Shown here: in pieces, positions 16,694 through 24,125 of the stretch
Layout of the letters: each line of letters opens with the position of its first letter
Position numbering within the stretch: the first letter of the stretch is position 1
NCBI RefSeq assembly: GCF_036014175.1
Contig: NZ_CP107917.1
Span: 1,550,001 to 1,614,000 of the forward strand
DNA: 64,000 bases
Origin: Streptomyces sp. NBC_00443
GTDB taxonomy: Bacteria; Actinomycetota; Actinomycetes; Streptomycetales; Streptomycetaceae
Reading direction: 5' to 3'
Made by a program: the position numbers and the translations under genes
The notes under the pieces: model-generated
Database searches by the model: none
Told to the model about the DNA's origin: nothing
The model's input: only the letters and a program-made list of their open reading frames with translations

Positions 16694-17785
16694 ATGAAAC
16701 TCCATCTCCCCGTCGTCTCCGTCTACACGGTCCCCACCGACGCCCCCGAGGCGGACGGCACGCTGACCTGGAACTCCACCACCGTGGTGATCGCCGAGGT
16801 GGCGGCGGGCGACGCGACCGGCACCGGCTGGACATACGGCCCGGCGGCCGTCGGCGACTTCCTGCGCGACCATCTGGCACCCCTGGTCGAGGGCCGCAAC
16901 GCCCTGGACATCCCGGCCGCGCACGACGCGATGTCCCGCGCGATCCGCAACGCGGGCCGCCCCGGCGTCGTCGCGTGCGCGATCTCGGCGCTGGACATCG
17001 CCCTGTGGGACCTCAAGGCCCGCCTCCTCGAACTGTCCCTGGCCCGGCTCCTCGGCACGTGCCGCGAACGCGTCCCCGTCTACGGCAGCGGCGGCTTCAC
17101 GACGTACCACGACAAGCATCTGACCGCGCAGCTGAACGGCTGGGTGCACGGCCAGCACATCCCGCGCGTGAAGATCAAGATCGGTGAGGACCGGGGTCGC
17201 GCGGTGCTGCGCGACGTGGCCCGGGTCGAGGCCGCGCGTCAAGTGATCGGCCGCGAGGCGGAGTTGTACGTGGATGCCAACGGCGCATACACCCGCAAGC
17301 AGGCGGTCCGCGTCGGCCACGCCCTCGCCGAGCACGGCGTCGGCTGGTTCGAGGAGCCGGTGTCCTCGGACGATCTGACGGGCCTGCGCCTGGTCCGCGA
17401 CTGTCTGCCGTGCGACGTCGCGGCCGGCGCCTACGGCTACGACCTCCCCTACTTCGCCCGCGCGATCACCGCGGGCGCGGTCGACTGCCTCCAGATAGAC
17501 GCCACCCGCTGCGGCGGCATCACGGAGTTCCTGCGCGCCGCAGCGCTGGCCCAGGCCCACGGACTGGACGTCTCGGCCCACTGCGCCCCGCACGCCCATG
17601 CCGCCGCGGCGGCCGCCATCCCCAACCTCCGCCACATCGAGTGGTTCCACGACCACGTCCGCCTGGAGGACATGCTCTTCACCGGCGCCCTGGACCCGAC
17701 AGGCGGCACGGTGGCCCCGACCCAGGGCATCGGCCATGGGCTGACGTTGCGGGCGGAGGAGGTCCAGGAGTACCGGGTCGCCTAG
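16694..17785 (+). CDS. Enolase-superfamily sugar-acid dehydratase/racemase (mandelate racemase-like)
   Basis: A 363-residue enolase-superfamily protein. It has a capping domain, then barrel motifs RVKIKIGED (KxK base), LYVDANGAYTRKQA (metal Asp), GWFEEPVSSDDL (metal Glu), QIDATRCGGITEF (metal Asp), and a catalytic His in SAHCAPHAHA. This pattern fits the mandelate racemase subgroup (acid-sugar dehydratases, racemases). Substrate unknown. ATG 16694 follows GAGAGGGGTGG. Co-transcription with the F420 oxidoreductase suggests a shared catabolic step, which is inference. Confidence 0.8.
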   Translation: MKLHLPVVSVYTVPTDAPEADGTLTWNSTTVVIAEVAAGDATGTGWTYGPAAVGDFLRDHLAPLVEGRNALDIPAAHDAMSRAIRNAGRPGVVACAISALDIALWDLKARLLELSLARLLGTCRERVPVYGSGGFTTYHDKHLTAQLNGWVHGQHIPRVKIKIGEDRGRAVLRDVARVEAARQVIGREAELYVDANGAYTRKQAVRVGHALAEHGVGWFEEPVSSDDLTGLRLVRDCLPCDVAAGAYGYDLPYFARAITAGAVDCLQIDATRCGGITEFLRAAALAQAHGLDVSAHCAPHAHAAAAAAIPNLRHIEWFHDHVRLEDMLFTGALDPTGGTVAPTQGIGHGLTLRAEEVQEYRVA

Positions 17786-17879
17786 CAGAAGTGCCAGGTC
17801 GCCGAGGAACACCCCGGGCCACGGCCCAGCGACGCGTCACGCGGGTCACCTGCCGCGCGGCCAGCACACCGTCACCAAC

Positions 17880-18140
17880 CGTGAGGGCGGCCTGGCGCGG
17901 GCCCGACCTGCACGATCGTGCCCCGGTCGCGAGGCAGCATGGGGTGCAGGGCGCCCCTGGTGCCGAACACATGGCCCAGGTACGTCACTTCGGTCACCCG
18001 GCGGAACTCCTCCGGGATGATCTCGGTGAACGGCGCCAGGATCCCGGCGAAGGCGTTGTCGACTCAGACGTCGATGCGCCCGAAGGCGTCGGTCACGACG
18101 AAGGCCCTGCCGCGCTTCGGCAGGGCCTTCTCCCACGGCA
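17880..18140 (-). pseudogene. Short-chain dehydrogenase/reductase remnant
   Basis: On the minus strand this stretch reads as an SDR fragment: TDAFGRIDV-stop-VDNAFAGILAPF, then TEIIPEEFRRVTEVTYLGHV and LPRDRGTIVQVG. The stop codon at 18064-18066 (TGA) stands where SDRs have Trp in 'DxWVNNA'. The N-terminal Rossmann motif is missing and so is everything after the 'GTIVQVG' strand, including the YxxxK active site. The 367-bp gap between two real genes therefore holds a decayed gene. Confidence 0.7.
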
Positions 18141-18152
18141 TGCGCACGGGCG

Positions 18153-18671
18153 TCACGCCCGGGGGTGCGGCTGCCCGGGGTCGATGTCGTCGGGGTGCGG
18201 CTTGCGCGCGCCGGGCATGTCCGGTGTCCCCGCGCCGGGCACTGCGGACCCGGGCGGGACGGGCGGCATGGGCGGGTACGTCCCGCCGAGCCCGCTCGGC
18301 GTGCCGACCGGCGCTGTGCCGCCGGCGGTGTGGCCGTGAGCTGCCGTCAGTTCCGCCTCGTCCGACGCCGGCCGGGACGCGGACGGACGTGCCGCGCCAC
18401 GCAGCGCATACGCCGCCGCGCCGAGAATCACCGCGGTGATCAGTGCGGCGGCCCAGTCCGGCAGCCCGGCGGCGAGGCCCAGTCCCAGTGCGAGCGCGAG
18501 GGCCGCGCCCGCGTACAGGGCGACGGCGCCGGACGCGGCGTACAGCGTGGCCCGGCGGCGCTGCCTGCGCGTCTGCTCGCGCAGTTCGTCGCGGACGGTC
18601 TCACGCGCCACCTGTGCCAGCTCGTCGACCAGTTGCTTGTCCAGGTGCTCAAGGTGATCCAAGCGGTCCAT
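18153..18671 (-). CDS. Actinobacterial holin-X/DUF1469-like membrane protein
   Basis: A 172-residue protein. An N-terminal helical region (LVDELAQVARETVRDELREQ) is followed by two membrane segments (LYAASGAVALYAGAALALAL and WAAALITAVILGAAAYAL). A Pro/Gly-rich cytoplasmic tail completes it. This layout matches the phage holin family/DUF1469 membrane proteins common in actinobacteria, which are host genes of unknown role. ATG at 18671. The gene ends in the region where the SDR remnant begins. Confidence 0.6.
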   Translation of the reverse strand: MDRLDHLEHLDKQLVDELAQVARETVRDELREQTRRQRRRATLYAASGAVALYAGAALALALGLGLAAGLPDWAAALITAVILGAAAYALRGAARPSASRPASDEAELTAAHGHTAGGTAPVGTPSGLGGTYPPMPPVPPGSAVPGAGTPDMPGARKPHPDDIDPGQPHPRA

Positions 18672-18783
18672 GGACGCCGGGTACCCGTACAGGCGTACGC
18701 ATAACGTCCTCCGTCGCGAGCTGCGTGAGGGGATCGGGTGAAACGATCACACTCCCCTGCCGCCCCCAACTAGGCTCGTCCGT

Positions 18784-19131
18784 ATGGACATCCTGGGAAC
18801 CACGCTGCGTGTCTGCGTCGACGACCTGGAGACCGCGGTCCCCTTCTACGAACGGCTCGCGGGCGCCACCGCCCTCCGCTTCGAGCGCGGCGGCGTCCAG
18901 GTGGCCGCGATCGGCTGCTTCTTGCTGATGAGCGGTCCGGAGGCCGAGCTGGAGGTGCTGCGCAAGGTCGCGGCGACGATCGCCGTCAAGGACGTCGACG
19001 AGGCACACCAGGTGTTGAGCGAGCTGGGCGCGCACATCATCGCGGGCCCGGTGCCGACGCCGGTGGGGCGCAATCTGCTGGCGCTGCATCCGGACGGGAC
19101 GATCTACGAGTACGCGGACCGTCAGTCCTGA
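18784..19131 (+). CDS. VOC family (glyoxalase-like) protein
   Basis: A 115-residue vicinal-oxygen-chelate fold protein: MDILGTTLRVCVDDLETAV...FYERLAG, VQVAAIGCFLLMSG, and the C-terminal LALHPDGTIYEYADRQ. Metal-ligand positions are only partly kept. Members range from glyoxalases to resistance proteins; function here is unknown. Its last ten bases overlap the convergent arginase-like gene's 3' end. Confidence 0.75.
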   Translation: MDILGTTLRVCVDDLETAVPFYERLAGATALRFERGGVQVAAIGCFLLMSGPEAELEVLRKVAATIAVKDVDEAHQVLSELGAHIIAGPVPTPVGRNLLALHPDGTIYEYADRQS

Positions 19132-20018
19132 TCGAACGCCGACACGACGGTGTCGGTGAGCAGCGCCCCGGCCGTGCCCTCCGGGTCCAGATCGGGGTCG
19201 TAGATGGTGACGTTGAGGCCGACGCAGTACGCGGAGGCGAGCAACGGCCGTAGCAGCGCGACGAGTTCGTCGGGCGTGAGGCCTTCGGGGTCGGGGCTGT
19301 CGACGGCGGGCATGACCGACGGGTCGAGGACGTCGGCGTCCAGGTGCACCCAGAAGCCGTCCAGCTGCGGGATCTCGAAGGCCTGGCGGATGACGGACCC
19401 GAGCGCCTGTGCGCCCCATTCGCGCAGGTCGCCGACGGTCACCACGGGAATCTTCAGGTCGGCGAGCTCGGCGCGCTCCTCCTCGAAGCAGTCACGGATG
19501 CCGAAGTACCGCACGTCCTCGTCCCGCAGATAGGGCCTGAGCCCCTCCAGGTTCGTCAGGTCCCCCTGCCCGCGCCCGGTGGCCAGCGCGACCTCCTCGC
19601 CGCCCGCCGCGCCGACACGCTCGGAGTTGCCCGGGTGCCGGAAGTCGGGCGAGGCATCCACGACGGCCAGCCCGAAGCGGCCGATCCGGCGCAGCGCGAG
19701 GGCGGCACCCAGGTTGATGGAACAGTCGCCGCCCAGGACGACCGGAAAGTCCCCGGCGCGCACATGGTGCTCGATCCGGTCGGCGAGCCTGCGGGTGTAC
19801 CCGGCGATGGCGGCGGCGTTGAACACACCGTCCCCTCCTGCCAGTCCCCCGGTCGTACCGCGGGGCACGACCACCCCTCCCTCCAGCGCGCGCAACCGCT
19901 GCACGATCCGCTGCTCACGCAACGCCCCGGCGAGCTTGTAACAGCCGGGCACGGTGCCGGGGGCGGGCGGGCGCAGGCCCAGGTTGGAGGGGGCGTCGAG
20001 CACGACGATATTCCGCAT
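19122..20018 (-). CDS. Arginase/ureohydrolase-fold protein with altered metal site
   Basis: A 298-residue protein of the arginase superfamily. The three family motifs are recognisable but changed: LGGDCS (His of GGDH replaced by Cys), DASPDFRH (His of DAHxD replaced by Ser) and HLDADVLDPS (intact DxDxxDP). Loss of both Mn-binding histidines makes classic arginase activity doubtful. Mn binding, another metal or a non-catalytic role are alternatives. I chose the ATG at 20018 because GAGG lies nine bases upstream; the ATG at 20027 would touch it. Similar proteins seem common in Streptomyces, from memory. Confidence 0.75.
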   Translation of the reverse strand: MRNIVVLDAPSNLGLRPPAPGTVPGCYKLAGALREQRIVQRLRALEGGVVVPRGTTGGLAGGDGVFNAAAIAGYTRRLADRIEHHVRAGDFPVVLGGDCSINLGAALALRRIGRFGLAVVDASPDFRHPGNSERVGAAGGEEVALATGRGQGDLTNLEGLRPYLRDEDVRYFGIRDCFEEERAELADLKIPVVTVGDLREWGAQALGSVIRQAFEIPQLDGFWVHLDADVLDPSVMPAVDSPDPEGLTPDELVALLRPLLASAYCVGLNVTIYDPDLDPEGTAGALLTDTVVSAFDQD

Positions 20019-20087
20019 GCGGTTCATCCTCGCCGACGTAGAGTCGACCCTCAATGCCACATCAGCACGGGAGCAGGTAGCCGGACC

Positions 20088-20435
20088 ATGAGCGAGCAAC
20101 ACACGTACCGGGTGATCGTCCGGGGCACTTGGGACGCCCTCACCGACACGGCCCGCGCGCGGCTGCTCGCCGAGGCCGCGGAGCACGGTCTGACCAGCAT
20201 GCGGTTCAGTGAGGAGGGGTCGCTCTCCTACGAGCCGTCGCCGCTCAAGCACTTCTCGATGCGGTACGTGGTGGTCTCCGACGCGGCGGACGGCGAGGAG
20301 ATGGCCGGTGCGATCGCGGAGGACCGGGCCGAGAGGGCGCTGCGGGAGCTGGGCTACGGCTTCCGCGATCTGAGGTCGACCGTCACGGACCTAGACACGA
20401 TGAAGATCAACTTCAAGCCCGCATCTCGGCGGTGA
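20088..20435 (+). CDS. DUF6204-like small protein
   Basis: A 115-residue soluble protein (YRVIVRGTWDALTDTARARL, AEHGLTSMRFSEEGSLSYE, GYGFRDLRSTVTDLDTMKIN). I recall similar 'DUF6204' proteins in Streptomyces, but no function is known. It has alternating strands and helices typical of a small alpha/beta fold. ATG 20088 follows GAGCAGGTAG. Its 3' end overlaps that of the convergent GNAT gene by 23 bp. Confidence 0.6.
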   Translation: MSEQHTYRVIVRGTWDALTDTARARLLAEAAEHGLTSMRFSEEGSLSYEPSPLKHFSMRYVVVSDAADGEEMAGAIAEDRAERALRELGYGFRDLRSTVTDLDTMKINFKPASRR

Positions 20436-20961
20436 TCGCCCACCGCTGATGGTCCCGCCAGGCCCCGTCGATGAAGAGCATGCCCGGCGAGAAACCCTCC
20501 AGGCGGAAGCCGCAGGCGCGGGCGAGGGCTATGGAGGCGGTGTTGGCGGGCTGGACGTTGATCTCCAGCCGGTGCAGGCGCATCGGGCCGAAGGCGTGGC
20601 CGACCACGAGGTCGAGGCCCTCCCGCATGAGACCGCGCCCGGCCGCATGCGCGAAGGCGCCGTAGCCGAGGGCGCCGCTCTGGAAGGCGCCCTCGACGAT
20701 GTTGTTGATGTTGATGAATCCCGCGATGCCCCCGCTGTCGTCCTTCGCGCAGACCAGGAACCCCGCTTTGGTCGGGTCCTCGATCAGCCGCCCGGCGTAG
20801 GAGGCGTAAGCGGCGCCGCTGTCCGGCGGGAAGAGCCACGGCTGATGCAGTTCCTTGCTCTGCCGGGCGCGCGCGGTGAACTCGCCACCATCCTCGTAGG
20901 AGAAGTGGCGTATGCCCACGCGCGGGCCTTCGGCGAGGTAACGGGACGGGGGGTGCGGCAT
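20413..20961 (-). CDS. GNAT family N-acetyltransferase (RimJ/RimL-like)
   Basis: A 182-residue GNAT fold. It starts VGIRHFSYEDGGEFTARARQ, has IAGFININNIVEGAFQSGAL in the middle, then MREGLDLVVGHAFGPMRLHR, and the C-terminal VQPANTASIALARACGFRLEG, which is the RimJ/RimL-type acetyl-CoA region. Such enzymes acetylate N-terminal amines of proteins or small molecules; the target is unknown. ATG start at 20961. Confidence 0.8.
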   Translation of the reverse strand: MPHPPSRYLAEGPRVGIRHFSYEDGGEFTARARQSKELHQPWLFPPDSGAAYASYAGRLIEDPTKAGFLVCAKDDSGGIAGFININNIVEGAFQSGALGYGAFAHAAGRGLMREGLDLVVGHAFGPMRLHRLEINVQPANTASIALARACGFRLEGFSPGMLFIDGAWRDHQRWAITAEMRA

Positions 20962-20980
20962 TCCGCCAGCGTACGACCCG

Positions 20981-21235
20981 CTAGCGGCGCCGTCGCATGA
21001 AGTACGCCCCGAACAGCGCGCCGATGATGCCCACGGCGAGCAGCGCCACCCACAGCGGCATCGTCACCAGGGGGATCAGCAGCCGGATCTCGGTCTCACC
21101 GGTGTTCTCGAAGATGAAGATCAGGGCGAGGACGACGAGCACCAGCACGGCGACCCGCGCCGGAGTCATCGCCCCGCGCACGCCACCTCGGTGCCCGTCG
21201 GCCTTCCTGCCGCTCTCCGACGTCTTCGCGGTCAT
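20981..21235 (-). CDS. LapA-domain (DUF1049) small membrane protein
   Basis: An 84-residue membrane protein with two hydrophobic segments (ARVAVLVLVVLALIFIFENT and MPLWVALLAVGIIGALFGAY) joined by ETEIRLLIPLVT, the LapA/DUF1049 signature. It ends in the arginine cluster MRRRR. In Gram-negative bacteria the domain is tied to LPS assembly; the actinobacterial role is unknown. ATG at 21235. Confidence 0.7.
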   Translation of the reverse strand: MTAKTSESGRKADGHRGGVRGAMTPARVAVLVLVVLALIFIFENTGETEIRLLIPLVTMPLWVALLAVGIIGALFGAYFMRRRR

Positions 21236-21292
21236 ACGTCCAGGATGCTCCCGGATCCGCGATCACGCACGGTGAGCGGCCACCGCCTGCGC

Positions 21293-23059
21293 TCAGCCGA
21301 GCACCGGCAGCTGGAGAACCCCCGTGTCCTGGGGCGCACTGACCACGGTCACCGGCTTGATCCCCCGGTTCCCGAAGTACGCACCGTCACTCGCCGCAAT
21401 CACGAACCGCAGCCGGTGCCCCTTCTCGTACCGGTGGACGATCCCCGGCAGGGTCACCGTGAAGCTCTTCGTCACGTCGGGCACCCGCACCGGTGCCACC
21501 AGCCGGTGCACCAGCGTCCGGGTGCCGTCGGGCGCCACGTCGTACAGCTTCGCGAACAGCACGAGCTTGTCGGCGGCGTCCGCCGAGGCCTGTGTCCGCT
21601 CGGCCTTCGGGGAGACGACCTTGAGCGTGGCCCGGGGCGCGCCCACGACGTCGGTGGTGCGCGCGAGCGGCTCGCTGGTCCAGCCGAGGTAGGTGCCCGG
21701 AGTGTCGAACGGCGTCGGGTCCGGGATGCCGAGGAGGGCGGCGAGTGAGCTCTCCGAGTGGCTGGTGGGGGTCAGCCAGTTGGTGTAGGTACGGCTGCCC
21801 CGTGCCACCTTGCTGCGGTTGTCGACGAGTTTGCCGTCGCCGGACAGGTAGAGCGTGCGGCTGAGTGCGGGGACGCGGTCGGCGGTGGCGTAGGTGTTGT
21901 CGGGGTCGGTGATCCAGTCGCGGTAGTAGGCGAAGGCCGGCCCGGTGTCGACGTTCTTCTTCCCCAGGTAGCGGTCGAACCAGGCGAGGATGCGCCGGCC
22001 GACGTAGCTGGTCTCCAGGTTGCCCTGGCCGAGGTTGAGTTCACCGGCGGCCGGGTCGGTGAGGCCGCCGCTGTGGCCCCACGACTGCCAGATCATCTTC
22101 GTCGGTGTCCCCTGGCCCTTGAGGGTGTTGTACGTCGCCGTCGCCTCGTTGAGGTTGAAGAGGCTGTCGGCCTGGCCCTGGACGAGGAGGGTGGGTGCCT
22201 TGACGCGGTTCAGGTACGAGACCGGGGAGACGCTGCGCGCGTAGGCGAGCAGCCCGGCGGTCTGCTCGGCCGGGTAGCGGCCGGAGTTGAGGGTGCGGAT
22301 CGTGTCGCAGGCCTTGGTGACGAAGTGCAGACAGGCCAGGGAGTTGATGCGGGAGGGGTCGAGGTTGGCTTCCAGCAGCGGCTGCCCTTCGCCCATGACG
22401 TAGAAGCCGTTGGCCCACTGCCATTTGAAGACGCCGGGCACGCTGCCGCTGCCGACGGCGTTGTTCGGATCGAGGGAGTACGCGAGGTCGTTCCAGGTGA
22501 TCATCGGCGCCAGCGCGTCGAGGCGCTGGTCGACGGCCGCCGTGGCCAGCTGGACGGCCCCGCCGTAGGAACCGCCGGCCATGCCGACGCGCGGGTCGCC
22601 GGGGGCGTCGAGGGTGACGAAGTCCGCCTTCGTGCCGTCGTCGGCGGCGCGCCTGCCGCCCAGGAAGTCGATCAACCGCGAGGCGGCGGCGCCGTCGATG
22701 GTGGGGTCGTCGAGCGAGATCAGACAGCCGGACCTGCCGAAGCCGAGGCCGGAGTAGATGAGGGAGACGTACCCGCGCTGGGCGAAGGCCTTTCCTATGG
22801 CGTCGGTCGAGCCGTCGGACTTGCTGCCGCCGAAGCCGTTGGTGGCGAGGACGGCGGGCGCGGGGTGGGCACGGTCCACGCCCGCGGGCCGGTACAGATC
22901 GGCGTCGACGGTGCAGGTGCGGCCGCCCGCCTGGACGGTGAACTTCAGGGCGATGACGGTGAACTGGCCGCTCGCGGCGGCCGGAGCGGTGAGCGCGAGG
23001 GGTGCGGTGAGCGTGGTGCCGAGGACGAGGGCGAGTGATCTGGGCACGCGACGGGACAC
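21293..23059 (-). CDS. Secreted CocE/NonD (Xaa-Pro dipeptidyl-peptidase-like) hydrolase
   Basis: A 588-residue exported alpha/beta hydrolase of the S15/CocE family. The signal peptide is SRRVPRSLALVLGTTLTAPL followed by an ALTAPAAASG cleavage region. The catalytic core has MAGGSYGGAVQLATA (nucleophile Ser in GGSYGG), and the C-terminal ~200 residues form the jelly-roll X-Pro domain. Substrates in the family are X-Pro peptides or esters. I chose the GTG at 23059 because GGAGG is five bases upstream; a GTG at 23071 is possible. Two palindromes lie upstream. Confidence 0.82.
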   Translation of the reverse strand: MSRRVPRSLALVLGTTLTAPLALTAPAAASGQFTVIALKFTVQAGGRTCTVDADLYRPAGVDRAHPAPAVLATNGFGGSKSDGSTDAIGKAFAQRGYVSLIYSGLGFGRSGCLISLDDPTIDGAAASRLIDFLGGRRAADDGTKADFVTLDAPGDPRVGMAGGSYGGAVQLATAAVDQRLDALAPMITWNDLAYSLDPNNAVGSGSVPGVFKWQWANGFYVMGEGQPLLEANLDPSRINSLACLHFVTKACDTIRTLNSGRYPAEQTAGLLAYARSVSPVSYLNRVKAPTLLVQGQADSLFNLNEATATYNTLKGQGTPTKMIWQSWGHSGGLTDPAAGELNLGQGNLETSYVGRRILAWFDRYLGKKNVDTGPAFAYYRDWITDPDNTYATADRVPALSRTLYLSGDGKLVDNRSKVARGSRTYTNWLTPTSHSESSLAALLGIPDPTPFDTPGTYLGWTSEPLARTTDVVGAPRATLKVVSPKAERTQASADAADKLVLFAKLYDVAPDGTRTLVHRLVAPVRVPDVTKSFTVTLPGIVHRYEKGHRLRFVIAASDGAYFGNRGIKPVTVVSAPQDTGVLQLPVLG

Positions 23060-23105
23060 GGAGACCTCCACACTGAGGCACGCTGAGGACAGCCCGGCTT
23101 ACCGA

Positions 23106-23119
23106 CCAGTAAGTACTGG
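23106..23119. promoter_or_regulatory. Candidate TetR-type operator
   Basis: CCAGTA-AG-TACTGG is a perfect 6-bp inverted repeat with a two-base spacer, 47 bp upstream of the CocE hydrolase start. Its form resembles sites bound by TetR-family regulators, but no binding protein can be named. Confidence 0.4.
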
Positions 23120-23134
23120 CCAGTTGTCATGGTG

Positions 23135-23146
23135 TGACACGTGTCA
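23135..23146. promoter_or_regulatory. Perfect 12-bp palindrome (operator candidate)
   Basis: TGACACGTGTCA is fully self-complementary and lies 76 bp upstream of the CocE hydrolase start, next to the other operator candidate. Together the two suggest a regulated promoter for the hydrolase. The binding factor is unknown. Confidence 0.4.
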
Positions 23147-23201
23147 AGCGAGGTCAATCGCCGTGACGGGGGTTTCTTGACGGAGATTCAGTGAACTGCG
23201 C

Positions 23202-24125
23202 TCAGCGCAGAGCGGGCTCGTCGAGAGTCAACGTGCCCGCACCGGCATCGAGTTCGGCGCTCACGCCGAGGGGGATCGTCAGCGCCGCTTCACCGTGCCC
23301 GAACCCGAACTCCTCCACAACGGGCACACCGAGGCCACCCAGCCGGTCCACGAGCAGCGCACGCACCCGCTCGTAGGGCTCGCACTCCTGCCACGACCCG
23401 AGCAGGACGCCGCGCACGCCCTCGAACAGGCCGGCGCGCAGCAGTTGCGTGAGGTAGCGGTCCAGCCGGTAGCTCTCCTCGCCCACGTCCTCCAGGCACA
23501 GCAGACCGCCGCGTGCGGAGGTCCGGGCATACGGGGTCCCTATCTCGGCGGCGAGCAGGCAGAGACAGCCGCCGAGGGTGACTCCCCGCGCCCGGCCGGG
23601 GATCAGTGCGGAGCCGGTGGAGGCGATCGTACGCACGGATTCCGGCTCGAACAGCGTGGCCCTCAGGTGGTCCTGGGCCCGCGCGTTCTTGATGAAGTCG
23701 ACGCCCGCGGCCATCGGACCGTGCAGGGTGACAAGGCCCAGCCGGTTGGCGAACGCCTCGTGCAGCGCGGTGACGTCGCTGAAGCCGACGAACACCTTGG
23801 GTGCGGCTGCCCGCATCGCCTCCCAGTCGAGGAGGTCGATCAGGCGCTGCGCCCCGTAGCCGCCGCGGGCACACAGCACCGCGTCGACGGCCGGATCGCA
23901 CCAGGCGGCCTGCAGATCGGCGGCCCGGTCGGCGTCCGTGCCGGCCAGATACGCCAACTCCTGGTGCCGGTCGAGCACATGGGGTGCCAGCACCGGGTCG
24001 AGACCCCAGCCGCGCAGCACGTCGAGGCCGGCCCGCAGCCGTTCCCCGGGCACGGGTCCGCTGGGTGCGACGACGGCCACGCGGGCGCCGGGGGCGAGCC
24101 TGGAGGGGCGGACGAGCGGGTTCAC
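23202..24125 (-). CDS. S66 family LD-carboxypeptidase (LdcA-like)
   Basis: A 307-residue S66 peptidase: ARVAVVAPSGPVPGERL at the N-terminus, DAVLCARGGYGAQRLIDLLD, FVGFSDVTALHEAF (catalytic Ser in the GFSD motif), TLGGCLCLLAAEIGTPYA, then VGVLLGSWQ-like VRGVLLGSWQECEPY. LdcA enzymes cleave the D-Ala from murein tetrapeptides during peptidoglycan recycling. The GTG at 24125 overlaps the stop of the S9 gene (GTGA), so translation is coupled. It is the last gene in the peptidase operon. Confidence 0.85.
   Translation of the reverse strand: MNPLVRPSRLAPGARVAVVAPSGPVPGERLRAGLDVLRGWGLDPVLAPHVLDRHQELAYLAGTDADRAADLQAAWCDPAVDAVLCARGGYGAQRLIDLLDWEAMRAAAPKVFVGFSDVTALHEAFANRLGLVTLHGPMAAGVDFIKNARAQDHLRATLFEPESVRTIASTGSALIPGRARGVTLGGCLCLLAAEIGTPYARTSARGGLLCLEDVGEESYRLDRYLTQLLRAGLFEGVRGVLLGSWQECEPYERVRALLVDRLGGLGVPVVEEFGFGHGEAALTIPLGVSAELDAGAGTLTLDEPALR

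Noticed and set aside
15599..17812. 737-codon minus-strand frame
   Set aside because: Antisense of the F420 oxidoreductase and enolase-superfamily genes.
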